Assembly (NCBI GenBank): GCA_024229495.1
Contig: JAAESJ010000522.1
Span: 1-64,000 of the forward strand
Direction of reading: 5' to 3'
DNA length: 64,000 bases
From: Verrucomicrobiaceae bacterium
Lineage (GTDB): Bacteria; Verrucomicrobiota; Verrucomicrobiia; Verrucomicrobiales; DEV007
Shown here one piece after another: positions 56,151 to 64,000 of this stretch (the stretch's first letter is position 1; the number at the start of each line of letters is the position of its first letter). A program made the position numbers and the translations under genes. The notes beneath the pieces were generated by a model, which was not told where the DNA came from, did no database searches, and saw only the letters and a program-made list of their open reading frames with translations.

Positions 56151-56645
56151 TCAGGCGGATGAAGCAACCTTCCGCACGAGGACCCTGCGACCATCGACCT
56201 TGATGATCTCAATGTTTGAGCCACTTTCAATGAAGCCGGTCTCGGCAACAATATCACAGGTTTTTGGCAATCCGCTGATCTTGACCTTTCCGGAGGGGCG
56301 CAAGTCGGTGAGGGCAATGCCCCTTGAGCCGAGGCATTCCTTTGTTTCGGTGCCGGCTACCTTGTCTTTGTTCTTCCGGGTGAGCACGAGGGCGCGCCCG
56401 CCGGGAACCCGGTCAAAATATTTCAGCCACATCCCGATAAGAAAGGTGGCGGCAAACAGGATGGATGCCGCTGTCAGTGTGCGCCCTGACATCCCCAGAG
56501 AGTCAAGCTCTGCGCTCGAAAAGGCAAGGGTAACCGCTGATATGAGGGCAACGATGCCGGCCAGGCCAAGAATCATTCCGGGCAGGATGATCTCCAGGCA
56601 AATGAGGACGATCCCTGCAAGGGCTAGGATTATAATCAGGGTCAT
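56151..56645 (-). CDS. NfeD-like membrane protein
   Basis: A 164-residue short NfeD (without the protease domain). Three to four hydrophobic helices fill residues 1-85, and the C-terminal OB-fold domain (about 100-164) has the family pattern GSRGIALTDLRPSGKVKISG and VDGRRVLVRKV. NfeD proteins partner with flotillins; here floA follows directly. It heads a three-gene minus-strand operon and is divergent from the xanthine-dehydrogenase-like genes, about 190 bases away. Confidence 0.88.
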   Translation of the reverse strand: MTLIIILALAGIVLICLEIILPGMILGLAGIVALISAVTLAFSSAELDSLGMSGRTLTAASILFAATFLIGMWLKYFDRVPGGRALVLTRKNKDKVAGTETKECLGSRGIALTDLRPSGKVKISGLPKTCDIVAETGFIESGSNIEIIKVDGRRVLVRKVASSA

Positions 56646-56835
56646 CGATCGGCAATTATGCTTTCCTGACTGTGGGATTTGGCGGGATTAATGTCAAAGG
56701 CCGAAATGGAATCTTTGTTTCCTTTGAGAGTGAGTGCATGAGATCATCAATGGGATAGGCAGTTGGCGGTGATCGATGCTTGAGCGAGAGTCCTGCCACG
56801 GGTAAGATGCCATGGTATTCACGTGATGGCCCTTC

Positions 56836-58362
56836 ATGCAGACTGATTTTGAGTTTTCCATTAATGGGGATATCCATCGTGGCGGAGGAAAGCCGGTGGA
56901 ATATAGCCTGCTTGATTACCTGCTGGAGAATTCCATGATTACCGGCAAGGATTCCCCCAATGGGGGAATTGGCGTGTGCTCGGTTTTGTTGGTCGGCCGT
57001 GATTCCCGGCAGAAGCCGATCCTGCGGCTGGCACGCGCCTGTGAAATGACCCTGCCAATGGTTGCCGGGCGGGAAATCTGGACGGCAGAGGGCTTGGAGG
57101 AGGGAGAGCAGACGCATTCATTGCAGGAAGCCCTCGCGATGGCCGGACAGTTTTCATGCAAGTGCTCGAGCCACAGGCATTCAATGGATTCCGGGACAAT
57201 ACACGGCAATAACATAAAAAAAGGTTTTGGCGCTTCATTGCTCCCTGAGGAGGGGAGTTTCTTTCGCACAACGGGTTACATGCCCTTGCCCTCAGGCCTT
57301 AAGAGTTTGCTACATGAGAAGCAAGGCAGTGAAAGTGTGCCCAATGCCGGCAATGGCACTCGCTTGCTGGCCGATGGGGGGTTGGTGACTGAATTCGCTT
57401 ACAGGGACCCTTGCGGAGCCCTGTTTTATCGGCCGGTGAACCTGAAAGCGGCACTCAGGTTGTTACAGGCACACCCGGGTGCGAAAATCGTGGCGGCGGA
57501 TACCATATTTCCCGGTTCAACGCATGGCGAATTGCCATGCAGGGATTCCCGGCAGGTGGTGGTTTCCCTGGAATCGGTGATTCAATTACGGGAAGTGGGA
57601 TTTGAGCAGGGGCAGTGGCAGATAGGAGGTGCTGTTACGATCAGCTCATTGGCTGAAGCGCTTGGCGGGAGAATTCCGCTGATCGAGCACATGGTAAGGC
57701 GCTTCAGCAGCCTGCAGGCGAGAAACCGGTCAACGGTAGGTGCTCATCTGTGCTTGGCGGCGCGCGATTCAGAGCTTGCTTCCGTGTTGCTTGCCCTTGA
57801 TGCGGAAGTGTTGATAAGTGGTCTCAGCGGTGAGCGGAAGTTCATGCTTAGGGATTTTCTTGAGGGAGCCGGATCGACTGCCGTCAGGCGGGGAGAAATT
57901 CTCAGGAGTGTGTTGCTGGAGTGCCGCGCGTTAAGCGCCAGTGAACAGGAGAGCAATCATCACTTGTCGGGCTTCTATAAGGTGGCCCGGCGAAATCTCA
58001 ACGGCAGAGCCATTGTATGCGGAGCATTTGCGGTGGAAATCAACGATGAGGGGCGCGTTACCAGGTCGAGACTTTGTTATGGGGGAGTAGCTGCACATGC
58101 AATGCGGGCTCATGAAGCTGAAGAACTTTTGACCGGGGAACTGTGGGGAACAAAGCTGGCACACAATGTGGAAGTTGTGTTGCGGGAGAGCTTCCCAACA
58201 CAAACAGATTATCTTGCCAGTGCCGATTACCGCAAAGCCATGGTCATTGAGTTATGGAGGAAGTTCTTTGCTGAGAACAGGAAACCGGGGACATGCGTTC
58301 CGGTGCACGGTGGACTGGATGGTTATGCCTGTTTACTTGAATCGACCAGGGGGAGCTGCTGA
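56836..58362 (+). CDS. Degenerate XdhA-like protein ([2Fe-2S]/FAD subunit of molybdenum hydroxylase)
   Basis: A 508-residue protein with the layout of XdhA: ferredoxin-like N-terminus, [2Fe-2S] helical domain, FAD domain (about 185-400) and C-terminal CO-dehydrogenase flavoprotein domain. Landmarks are LLDYLLENSMITG (canonical LxxYLRxxLxLTG), FRTTGYMP (canonical CRCTGYxP), RPVNLKAALRLL, NRSTVGAHL and GFYKVARR. The iron-sulfur ligands are mostly gone: of the ferredoxin-type set only C48 and C69 remain, CRCTG reads FRTTG (143-147), and the Q-C-G-x-C site reads QFSCKC. The FAD loop AGGTD reads AADTI. The frame is open and full length, which argues for a maintained protein with another function. 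Confidence 0.82.
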   Translation: MQTDFEFSINGDIHRGGGKPVEYSLLDYLLENSMITGKDSPNGGIGVCSVLLVGRDSRQKPILRLARACEMTLPMVAGREIWTAEGLEEGEQTHSLQEALAMAGQFSCKCSSHRHSMDSGTIHGNNIKKGFGASLLPEEGSFFRTTGYMPLPSGLKSLLHEKQGSESVPNAGNGTRLLADGGLVTEFAYRDPCGALFYRPVNLKAALRLLQAHPGAKIVAADTIFPGSTHGELPCRDSRQVVVSLESVIQLREVGFEQGQWQIGGAVTISSLAEALGGRIPLIEHMVRRFSSLQARNRSTVGAHLCLAARDSELASVLLALDAEVLISGLSGERKFMLRDFLEGAGSTAVRRGEILRSVLLECRALSASEQESNHHLSGFYKVARRNLNGRAIVCGAFAVEINDEGRVTRSRLCYGGVAAHAMRAHEAEELLTGELWGTKLAHNVEVVLRESFPTQTDYLASADYRKAMVIELWRKFFAENRKPGTCVPVHGGLDGYACLLESTRGSC

Positions 58363-58364
58363 AA

Positions 58365-60617
58365 ATGTCCAGCGTTAAGCCAGATTACAGGGAAACCGAG
58401 CAGGCAGCTGCGGCGGAAATCTCTATTTGTGGCGCGGATAATTTACCGGAATTTCTTGAGATCGCGCTTGTTCTTTCTCCCTATGCGCATGCCTTGGTGG
58501 AATCCATTGATATCGAAGAGGCGCTAAACCTGGAAGGCGTGCATGCGGTCTTGAGCGGCCGGGATATTCCGGGAGAGAATACGCTCTGTGCACAGGCCGG
58601 GAAGTTTCCTTTATTGGCCGTGGATTCTGTTGCCTACCATAGTCAGCCGGTGGCGGTCGTGATTGCCGAGAATGCTTCCGTTGCCAATCATGCTGTTGAT
58701 CTTGTTCGGGTTGAATATAAACCGAGAATACCGGTCCTGGGTATGGATGAGGCAATTGCATTGCAGTCTTTTCATGATGAGGAACTGGTGTTGCACAGAG
58801 AGGGAGCAAATAAGGCGGGTGATGACCGGTCCGGTGAGTTGACCAAGGAATTCACGATAGCAGGGCATGATGATTGTTCCCTGGAGGGTTGCGAGGTGCT
58901 GGCCGAACCCGGAAAAGACGGCCAAGTGTCCATCAATGCATCTATAGAGATAGAGAACCGAGGGTTTGCCAGGAGTGTCCTGGCTGGCTTGCTGGGAAAG
59001 GACAGAAGTAAGATCAGGATTGTATCCGGAAGTGGAGCGCTCGCAGGAGATCAGTCCGCAGGGAATCTTATGGTGCCGGCAATCGCGGCTCTGGCGGCGA
59101 TGGCAACCGGGAAGCCGGTGAGGGCAGGATTAAGCCGGCAAACGGGGTTCAAATTAAGGGCGAGGCAGAATCCTGTGAGGGTGATAATCAATGCGTCATA
59201 TAACTCCAGTGCGCTCATTAGCAGCTTGGACTGCATGGTTTATCTTGATGGGGGGTGGGAAGCTGAAAGGTCGCAATCTGTGTTACATGATATGCTGCAC
59301 CACCTTGACAGTGCTTATTTTTTCCCTGAGATCCGGGTCGCCGGGCGCGTTTGCAAAACGAATTGCCTCTCTTCATCGGGATCACCCCTTAAGGGCAAGG
59401 CTTTGGCGGCTTTGGTGGCAGAGGAAATTATTGCCGGTGTTGCTTTGCGTCTGAAGATGAAACCCGAACTGGTCAGGGAGAGCAATCTTTATGCCCCGGG
59501 AGGGGACCGGTCGGTGACTCACTATGGACAGGATGTTGATGGAATGTTACTGAGGGATGCTTGGAAGAGGGTAAAGGAACTTTCCGCTCATGAGGAACGC
59601 GCCACGGAAATTGCCGAATGGAACAGCAATGCTTCTTCTGCAAGGCGAGGTCTTGCGGTGGTGCCGATTAAAGTCGGGTGTGGAGTCAGCGTGCAGGAAG
59701 CCAGACCGGTGAAGGCTGAGGTAAGCCTGATGGATGACGGCAGCGCAACAGTGAGCTTTGACGGGTTCGATGGTGAAGGGATGCTTTGCGCCTCAGTGGC
59801 GACGGTGATTGAAGAAGAGCTGGGGGTGACCAGAGACAACGTAAGTATGATGGAAGGGGGCGCAGCGCAGTGCATCCCTACCGGTCACAATGAGCTGTAT
59901 GTGGAGGCGGTTATTGATGCCTGTCACCAACTGCGTGACAACCTGAGAATGGTTGCCGCGACGCGGCTGGAGGCGCGTGGCATTGAGATTTCTGACATCA
60001 TGGAACTGACATTCTCGGGGGGAGGAGTATCCGATCCTGAGCACCCCGATGAACCGATCTCGCTCAGTTCAGTCATTACAAAGGCAATGGCGGATGGGAT
60101 GCAGGTGAAAAGGACCGGGATTTTTAATGCTGTCGAAGTTTATGGGAATCGTCATTTCAGAGACTTCTCGTGCGGGGTTGCTTCTGCAGAGGTTTTGGTT
60201 GATGGATTTACCGGCGAAGTGAGGGTTTTGCGGGTGGATATTGTCCAGGATGTGGGGAGGCAAACTGGAGAGCTTGCCGAAAGTCTGATTGGTTCGTCGT
60301 TCATGCGAGGATTAGGCTGGCTTACCTGCGGGAAGATAAACTGGATGCCTAATGGGCAAATCATAACGGAAGGAATTTGCGGGGATGATGGATCTTCTGC
60401 TGTGGATGTTCCCCTGCACTTTCATTGTGAAGCTCTTGCAGATGATTCCGGGCATCAAAAAGCTCCGGGAGATACGGCGTTTTGCCTGGCCATTTCAATA
60501 CGTGAGGCGATTCGCGACGCGATTGTTGCTTTTGGTGGTGTAAAGCCGAGGTTTCAGTTACCACACCCTGTTTCTCCAGAGGCAGTGTATTTTTCCATTG
60601 CAGCCAGTGATTCCTGA
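58365..60617 (+). CDS. Degenerate XdhB-like protein (molybdopterin subunit)
   Basis: A 750-residue homologue of the large subunit of xanthine dehydrogenase, two bases after the XdhA-like gene. The fold landmarks are clear: LSPYAHALVESIDIEEAL, VLSGRDIPGEN, YHSQPVAVVIAENA, DSAYFFPEIRVAGRVCKTN, NLYAPGGD and HYGQ. Cofactor-site motifs are altered: GGGFGGKE reads GSGALAGDQ (222-230), the FRGFGGPQ loop reads roughly SSGSPLKG (337-344), GQG reads GEG (470-472), and the catalytic Glu of GEPP is replaced, with GDTA at 702-705. Binding of molybdopterin and hydroxylation are therefore unlikely. Gene pair, order and length are normal for xdhAB. Confidence 0.83.
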   Translation: MSSVKPDYRETEQAAAAEISICGADNLPEFLEIALVLSPYAHALVESIDIEEALNLEGVHAVLSGRDIPGENTLCAQAGKFPLLAVDSVAYHSQPVAVVIAENASVANHAVDLVRVEYKPRIPVLGMDEAIALQSFHDEELVLHREGANKAGDDRSGELTKEFTIAGHDDCSLEGCEVLAEPGKDGQVSINASIEIENRGFARSVLAGLLGKDRSKIRIVSGSGALAGDQSAGNLMVPAIAALAAMATGKPVRAGLSRQTGFKLRARQNPVRVIINASYNSSALISSLDCMVYLDGGWEAERSQSVLHDMLHHLDSAYFFPEIRVAGRVCKTNCLSSSGSPLKGKALAALVAEEIIAGVALRLKMKPELVRESNLYAPGGDRSVTHYGQDVDGMLLRDAWKRVKELSAHEERATEIAEWNSNASSARRGLAVVPIKVGCGVSVQEARPVKAEVSLMDDGSATVSFDGFDGEGMLCASVATVIEEELGVTRDNVSMMEGGAAQCIPTGHNELYVEAVIDACHQLRDNLRMVAATRLEARGIEISDIMELTFSGGGVSDPEHPDEPISLSSVITKAMADGMQVKRTGIFNAVEVYGNRHFRDFSCGVASAEVLVDGFTGEVRVLRVDIVQDVGRQTGELAESLIGSSFMRGLGWLTCGKINWMPNGQIITEGICGDDGSSAVDVPLHFHCEALADDSGHQKAPGDTAFCLAISIREAIRDAIVAFGGVKPRFQLPHPVSPEAVYFSIAASDS

Positions 60618-60657
60618 TAGGACTTTAGACCTTGCTGCAGATGCGCTTCTTAATTTT

Positions 60658-60734
60658 GCCGACGTAGCCCAATTGGTAGAGGCAAGCGACTTAAAATCGC
60701 TCAAGTGCGGGTTCGAGTCCCGCCGTCGGCACCA
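60658..60734 (+). tRNA. tRNA with anticodon UAA (leucine), short variable loop, CCA encoded
   Basis: A 77-base cloverleaf: acceptor GCCGACG/CGTCGGC, D-arm GCC/GGC of three pairs, anticodon stem AGCGA/TCGCT with loop CTTAAAA (anticodon TAA, reading UUA), variable loop of five bases (CAAGT), T-arm GCGGG-TTCGAGT-CCCGC, discriminator A, then encoded CCA. Leucine tRNAs of bacteria normally have a long variable arm, which is missing. The three-pair D-stem is like class II tRNAs. Confidence 0.88.
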
Positions 60735-60812
60735 TCTCTTTCCCAGGTATAATTATTCAAAGGGAAACCACTCAGGTATTGACTTTATGAGATGGCGGGC
60801 TTTCCTCACAGG

Positions 60813-61820
60813 ATGAGCAAGGGTGCAATTCTGGTGAGTGGGGGAGCGGGCTACATCGGGTCTCATACCGTTCGGATGTTGGCAGAGGAAGCAGGTTATC
60901 AAGTCGTGGTCCTCGATAACCTGGTCTTTGGACATCGGGATGCCCTGGTTTCAGAGGGAGTAACCTTTGTCGAGGCGGATATCTCGGATGAGGTAGCCGT
61001 CGAGGAAATATTCTCCACTTACGATATTGATGGGGTCGTGCACTTTGCCGCATTCTGTTTTGTGGGGGAATCAGTCACTGATCCCCTCAAGTATTATGCC
61101 AACAATACGGCGGCTCCTATGACGTTACTGAAAGCCATGCGCAACCACGGGTGTGACAAGTTCATCCTGTCCTCGACATGTGCCACGTATGGGGATCCAC
61201 AGAAGATTCCAATGACCGAATCGCATCCTCAGCAGCCCATTAACCCCTATGGTCACAGCAAGCTGATGTTGGAGCGTATCCTCAAGGATTGTGATGGTGC
61301 TTATGGTTTGCGCAGCGTGAGGTTGCGCTATTTTAATGCATCCGGCTGTTCTCTGGACGGCTTGATCGGCGAGGATCATGAACCGGAGACGCACCTGATT
61401 CCCAATGTGCTAAGGGCGGTCAAGGGAGAGATCGGGTCGGTGAGCGTATTTGGTAATGATTATCCCACTGCTGACGGGACTTGTATACGGGATTACGTGC
61501 ACGTGGTGGATTTAGCGCGTGCTCATGTTAGTGCTTTAAATTACCTCGAGTCTGGAGGGGAATCATTCTCTTGTAACCTAGGAACCGGCAAGGGGGCGTC
61601 AGTGAAGGAGGTTATTGATGCCGCTGAGGCTGTGACAGGTAAGTCGGTCCCCCTTGAGTTTGGGGAGCGCAGGGAAGGAGACCCCCCGGAATTGATCGCT
61701 GATCCCTCTCTGGCCAAGCAATTACTGGGGTGGGAGGCCGAGATTACCGACATCAAGAAAATTATAGAAACTGCCTGGTGCTGGATGAACGGCGCCCAAG
61801 GCGGAAAATACAGGGATTAA
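60813..61820 (+). CDS. galE: UDP-glucose 4-epimerase
   Basis: A 335-residue extended short-chain dehydrogenase. The NAD-binding motif GGAGYIGSH is near the N-terminus, STCATYG gives the catalytic Ser/Thr stretch, and the YxxxK pair is Y146 and K150 (PYGHSK). RLRYFNASG and NLGTGKGASVKEVI are typical of GalE. It interconverts UDP-glucose and UDP-galactose for surface polysaccharide. The ATG at 60813 is preferred; one at 60792 adds seven residues. It follows the tRNA and is convergent with the response regulator gene. Confidence 0.93.
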   Translation: MSKGAILVSGGAGYIGSHTVRMLAEEAGYQVVVLDNLVFGHRDALVSEGVTFVEADISDEVAVEEIFSTYDIDGVVHFAAFCFVGESVTDPLKYYANNTAAPMTLLKAMRNHGCDKFILSSTCATYGDPQKIPMTESHPQQPINPYGHSKLMLERILKDCDGAYGLRSVRLRYFNASGCSLDGLIGEDHEPETHLIPNVLRAVKGEIGSVSVFGNDYPTADGTCIRDYVHVVDLARAHVSALNYLESGGESFSCNLGTGKGASVKEVIDAAEAVTGKSVPLEFGERREGDPPELIADPSLAKQLLGWEAEITDIKKIIETAWCWMNGAQGGKYRD

Positions 61821-61966
61821 GCCCAGAACAGGCCTGTATTTATACGTTACATGCTAATATTGAGCTATTTCCATGAGTGGAAATTGACCCGTGAATTGAA
61901 AAGAGGTCTTGCACAGTGACCAGTAGAATGGTAACTAGATAGTGTCCTTTTTAACGGGCCTTTGGG

Positions 61967-62052
61967 TTAAAAAGAGGCAGTTTGGCTGGAGAAATCTGCG
62001 CGAGTTTTTTTTGGGGGATCTCGCAATGATCTAGCCGAGCTGCCTCTTTTTA
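61967..62052. other. Large inverted repeat between convergent genes
   Basis: Perfect 14-base arms TTAAAAAGAGGCAG (61967-61980) and CTGCCTCTTTTTAA (62039-62052) are extended inward to about 24 pairs if G-U pairs are allowed. A nested GCGAG/CTCGC stem lies in the centre around a T-rich loop. T-tracts end both outer arms, so the element can work as a bidirectional terminator for galE and the regulator gene. Its size is greater than a simple terminator and would suit a small structured RNA or mobile palindrome. Confidence 0.6.
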
Positions 62053-62189
62053 ATTGAACTGAGCGTTCCCGATCAATTCTCATCTGCGAGAATGTAAATT
62101 GCCCCTTGCCGCTGGATTGGCATTGGGTGAAAAAAAGATCGTGACCTTTGCCTGACCGGAGCAAAAGAAGCCGGAATCAAAGGCGCGCT

Positions 62190-63563
62190 TTATGAATTGA
62201 GCATCTTATCGCGTTCCACTTTGAGCCCCATCTTACGGTAGAGGGTGGCGATGCTGACGCCAAGCATGCTTGCCGTTTTCTCACGTGAACCTTCGTTGAA
62301 TCGCAGAGTTTCACGGATGAAGATTTTCTCCTGTTTTTTAATGTATTCAGAAAGAGCCGATCCTATAGGGAGTTGGTGTTTGAAAGCCTCATTTTCCTCA
62401 TCAGTAATTTCAATTTTCTGGGTAATTTTTGGAGGGAGATCCACAGGACGGATTCGCTGCTCATTGTCGTCTGAGAATGCGCAGGCACGCTCAATGGCAT
62501 TTTGAAGTTCACCAACATTTCCCGGCCACTTGTAATTGGTGAGCATTTTCAGTGAATACTTGTCGATTTCCTTTTTCTTCGTGCCGGTGAGCTTGCAATA
62601 GTTTTCCAGGAAATGGTCGGAGAGCAGGGCAATGTCTTCCTGCCGCTTGCGAAGGGGCGGGATTGGGATTGGAATGACGGATACCCGGTAATAGAGGTCT
62701 TCACGGAATTTTCCCTCGCTCACCCATTTCTCAAGGGGATCCGTTGAGGTTGCGATGAAACGGAAATCAAGGTTTGCTGAGAGGTTCCCTGCCAGGCGTT
62801 GGTTGCCGATTTCCTCAAGGAGGCTGTCGAGTTGAGACTGCAGGCGCATTGGTAGGACATTAATTTCCTCAAGCACGACCGTGCCTCCCTGTGCCCGGTT
62901 GAAGATTGTCTGGCGACCGTCACCACCGAAGAGTTCTGCCTCCAGAAGGTTTTCGGGAAGCGATGAGCAGTGAAGGATTTTGAAGGGTTCATTGCAACGG
63001 TGACTACGATCATGAATGGCTCTGGCAACGATTTGTTTGCCTGAACCGAATTCCCCCTCAAGCAAGACAGGACTGCTGTTATCGGCAATCTTTTCCACGA
63101 TGCGCAATATTTCCTGTATTCCGGCACTTGAGCCGATCAACTGACTGCTTGGGCGGATGCTTTCGGGTTGGGTGGCAGCCTGCGGTTCATTTTTGGGAAT
63201 GCTTAGTTGCTTGAGTGCGCGGTTTACCGTTCGCTGAAGGTCATCGAGTTCGAATGGTTTGGCCAGGTAATCAAAAGCCCCCAAGCGCATTGCTTCGACG
63301 GCAGTTTCGATGCTACCGAAACCGGTTACCATGATGATTGGCATGCCGGGGTATTCGTTGGCGCACATTTCAATGATTTCCAGACCGCTCTTGTCACCAA
63401 TGCGCAGGTCAACGATGAGAAGATCAGGGCGTTCTGTTTTGATGGCATCTACTCCATCGGTGCCACTTTGTGTCGCGTGCACTGCATGCCCTAAGCCTTC
63501 GCAGAGTTGGGTCATGAGCTTAAGGATTGCTGCCTCGTCATCAATGATTACAATTTTGGCCAT
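62190..63563 (-). CDS. NtrC-type response regulator lacking the GAFTGA motif
   Basis: A 457-residue protein: receiver (1-120, acidic D9, phospho-acceptor D52, K102), AAA+ domain (about 140-370) and a Fis-type helix-turn-helix (about 415-450). Walker A is GEFGSGK at 170-176. Walker B is VVLEEI where LDEI is usual. The segment between ELFG and the downstream GGT, which normally holds GAFTGA for contact with sigma-54, is shortened to GDGRQTIFNRAQ (214-225). Arg-finger region FREDLYYRVSV is kept. It probably does not open sigma-54 promoters and may act through sigma-70 like TyrR or some rhodobacterial NtrC proteins. No partner kinase is adjacent. Confidence 0.88.
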   Translation of the reverse strand: MAKIVIIDDEAAILKLMTQLCEGLGHAVHATQSGTDGVDAIKTERPDLLIVDLRIGDKSGLEIIEMCANEYPGMPIIMVTGFGSIETAVEAMRLGAFDYLAKPFELDDLQRTVNRALKQLSIPKNEPQAATQPESIRPSSQLIGSSAGIQEILRIVEKIADNSSPVLLEGEFGSGKQIVARAIHDRSHRCNEPFKILHCSSLPENLLEAELFGGDGRQTIFNRAQGGTVVLEEINVLPMRLQSQLDSLLEEIGNQRLAGNLSANLDFRFIATSTDPLEKWVSEGKFREDLYYRVSVIPIPIPPLRKRQEDIALLSDHFLENYCKLTGTKKKEIDKYSLKMLTNYKWPGNVGELQNAIERACAFSDDNEQRIRPVDLPPKITQKIEITDEENEAFKHQLPIGSALSEYIKKQEKIFIRETLRFNEGSREKTASMLGVSIATLYRKMGLKVERDKMLNS

Positions 63564-63922
63564 CTTGGTCTTGTGGTTTGGTTTTTGGACTTATTAGCAT
63601 CCAATAATCTTTAATGATAAGGATCTATTAGCTAATTTAAGATCTATCGTAATACGGGAATATTTCATTCTCAATAATGAAAGTTCAGATTTGTTGATTT
63701 TTCACATTCAGCGGTGAATTCCTTTATTTAAGGGGGTTAAAAGACCATTTAAAACTCATTTCTGAGGGGTTTCTGCGCGATTGTACTGAAAATGCTGATT
63801 CTCTGGTGAAGCCGAATGCAGTGGAGCGGCTCCTTTTTCCTTGATCTCTGAGCGGGGTCATCAGGCAATATGTAAGGGGTGAATTTGAGAATAGTGGTGA
63901 ATTAGTTTATGTTTATTAATCA
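63564..63922. other. AT-rich divergent promoter region
   Basis: About 360 bases between the leftward regulator and a rightward lipoprotein gene. It is AT-rich from 63590 to 63730 and holds repeated GATCTAT words at about 63623 and 63646. A weak GGAG/CTCC hairpin with a short T-run lies at 63823-63838. No coding potential was recognised. Confidence 0.35.
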
Positions 63923-64000
63923 ATGTTCCAGCATCGGAAAAAGCGCTATGTTTACAGGGGCAATATTGGTTTGATGTGCTTGCTGATGACGGCCTGTGGA
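63923..64000 (+). CDS. Start of a predicted lipoprotein (cut by window end)
   Basis: The last 26 codons form a plausible lipoprotein signal peptide: MFQHRKKR basic start, a modest hydrophobic segment, and lipobox LMTAC with Cys at position 25. The rest lies outside the window, so no function can be given. The hydrophobic core is short and there is no strong ribosome binding site, so the call is tentative. Confidence 0.5.
   Translation, partial: MFQHRKKRYVYRGNIGLMCLLMTACG

Noticed and set aside
56656-57269. Minus-strand open frames opposite the XdhA-like gene
   Set aside because: They are shadows of a long plus-strand gene with clear homology.

Overview
The window looks like chromosome of a diderm bacterium of the PVC group, most likely Verrucomicrobiota. 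The pointers are gene families rather than a marker-gene comparison: a four-gene planctomycetal-type cytochrome operon (DUF1501, pre-peptidase domain protein, PSCyt1/PSCyt2/PSD1, PSCyt1-WD40), an exosortase-associated TIGR04073-like protein, a GreA factor with a very long N-terminal extension, W/DP-repeat proteins, CotH and LamG surface proteins, and type II secretion/type IV pilus genes. No phage, insertion sequence, CRISPR array or rRNA gene was seen.

Layout. 1-3.8 kb: three pseudopilins and a GspE/PilB-type ATPase. 3.9-5.2 kb: a small lipoprotein, a 630-base non-coding stretch with hairpins, and a small coiled-coil protein. 5.3-12.1 kb (minus): four tightly packed genes resembling a type VII (WXG100/EccC) secretion module, followed by htpG. 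12.3-18.4 kb: yaaA, a class 3 lipase, mtfA, a psd/amidinotransferase overlap pair and a MATE exporter. 18.6-25.1 kb: a polyamine-type binding lipoprotein next to a hybrid histidine kinase, a W/DP-repeat protein, a SET-domain protein and a LysM lipoprotein. 25.2-34.4 kb (minus): the cytochrome/DUF1501 operon. 34.6-38.3 kb (minus): rpoA-rplQ and small membrane or exported proteins. 38.5-47.7 kb (plus): the GreA fusion, enolase, an FtsB-like protein, then two PilB/GspE ATPases, a GspF/PilC platform and a GspG-like pseudopilin. 48-54 kb: a large CotH/lamin-tail protein and a twin-LamG protein split by a frameshift in a G8 run. 54-56.6 kb (minus): tRNA-Leu(CAA) and nfeD-floA-hypothetical. 56.8-60.6 kb: a xanthine-dehydrogenase-like pair that has lost most cofactor ligands. 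60.7-64 kb: an unusual short-variable-loop tRNA with anticodon UAA, galE, a large hairpin, an NtrC-type regulator without GAFTGA, and the first 26 codons of a lipoprotein.

The strongest candidates for undescribed biology are the WXG100-like/FtsK module at 7207-12135, the degenerate molybdenum-hydroxylase pair at 56836-60617, and the tRNA at 60658-60734. All functions are inferred by reading motifs. No database search or structure prediction was run, so family names rest on recognised motifs and gene order.
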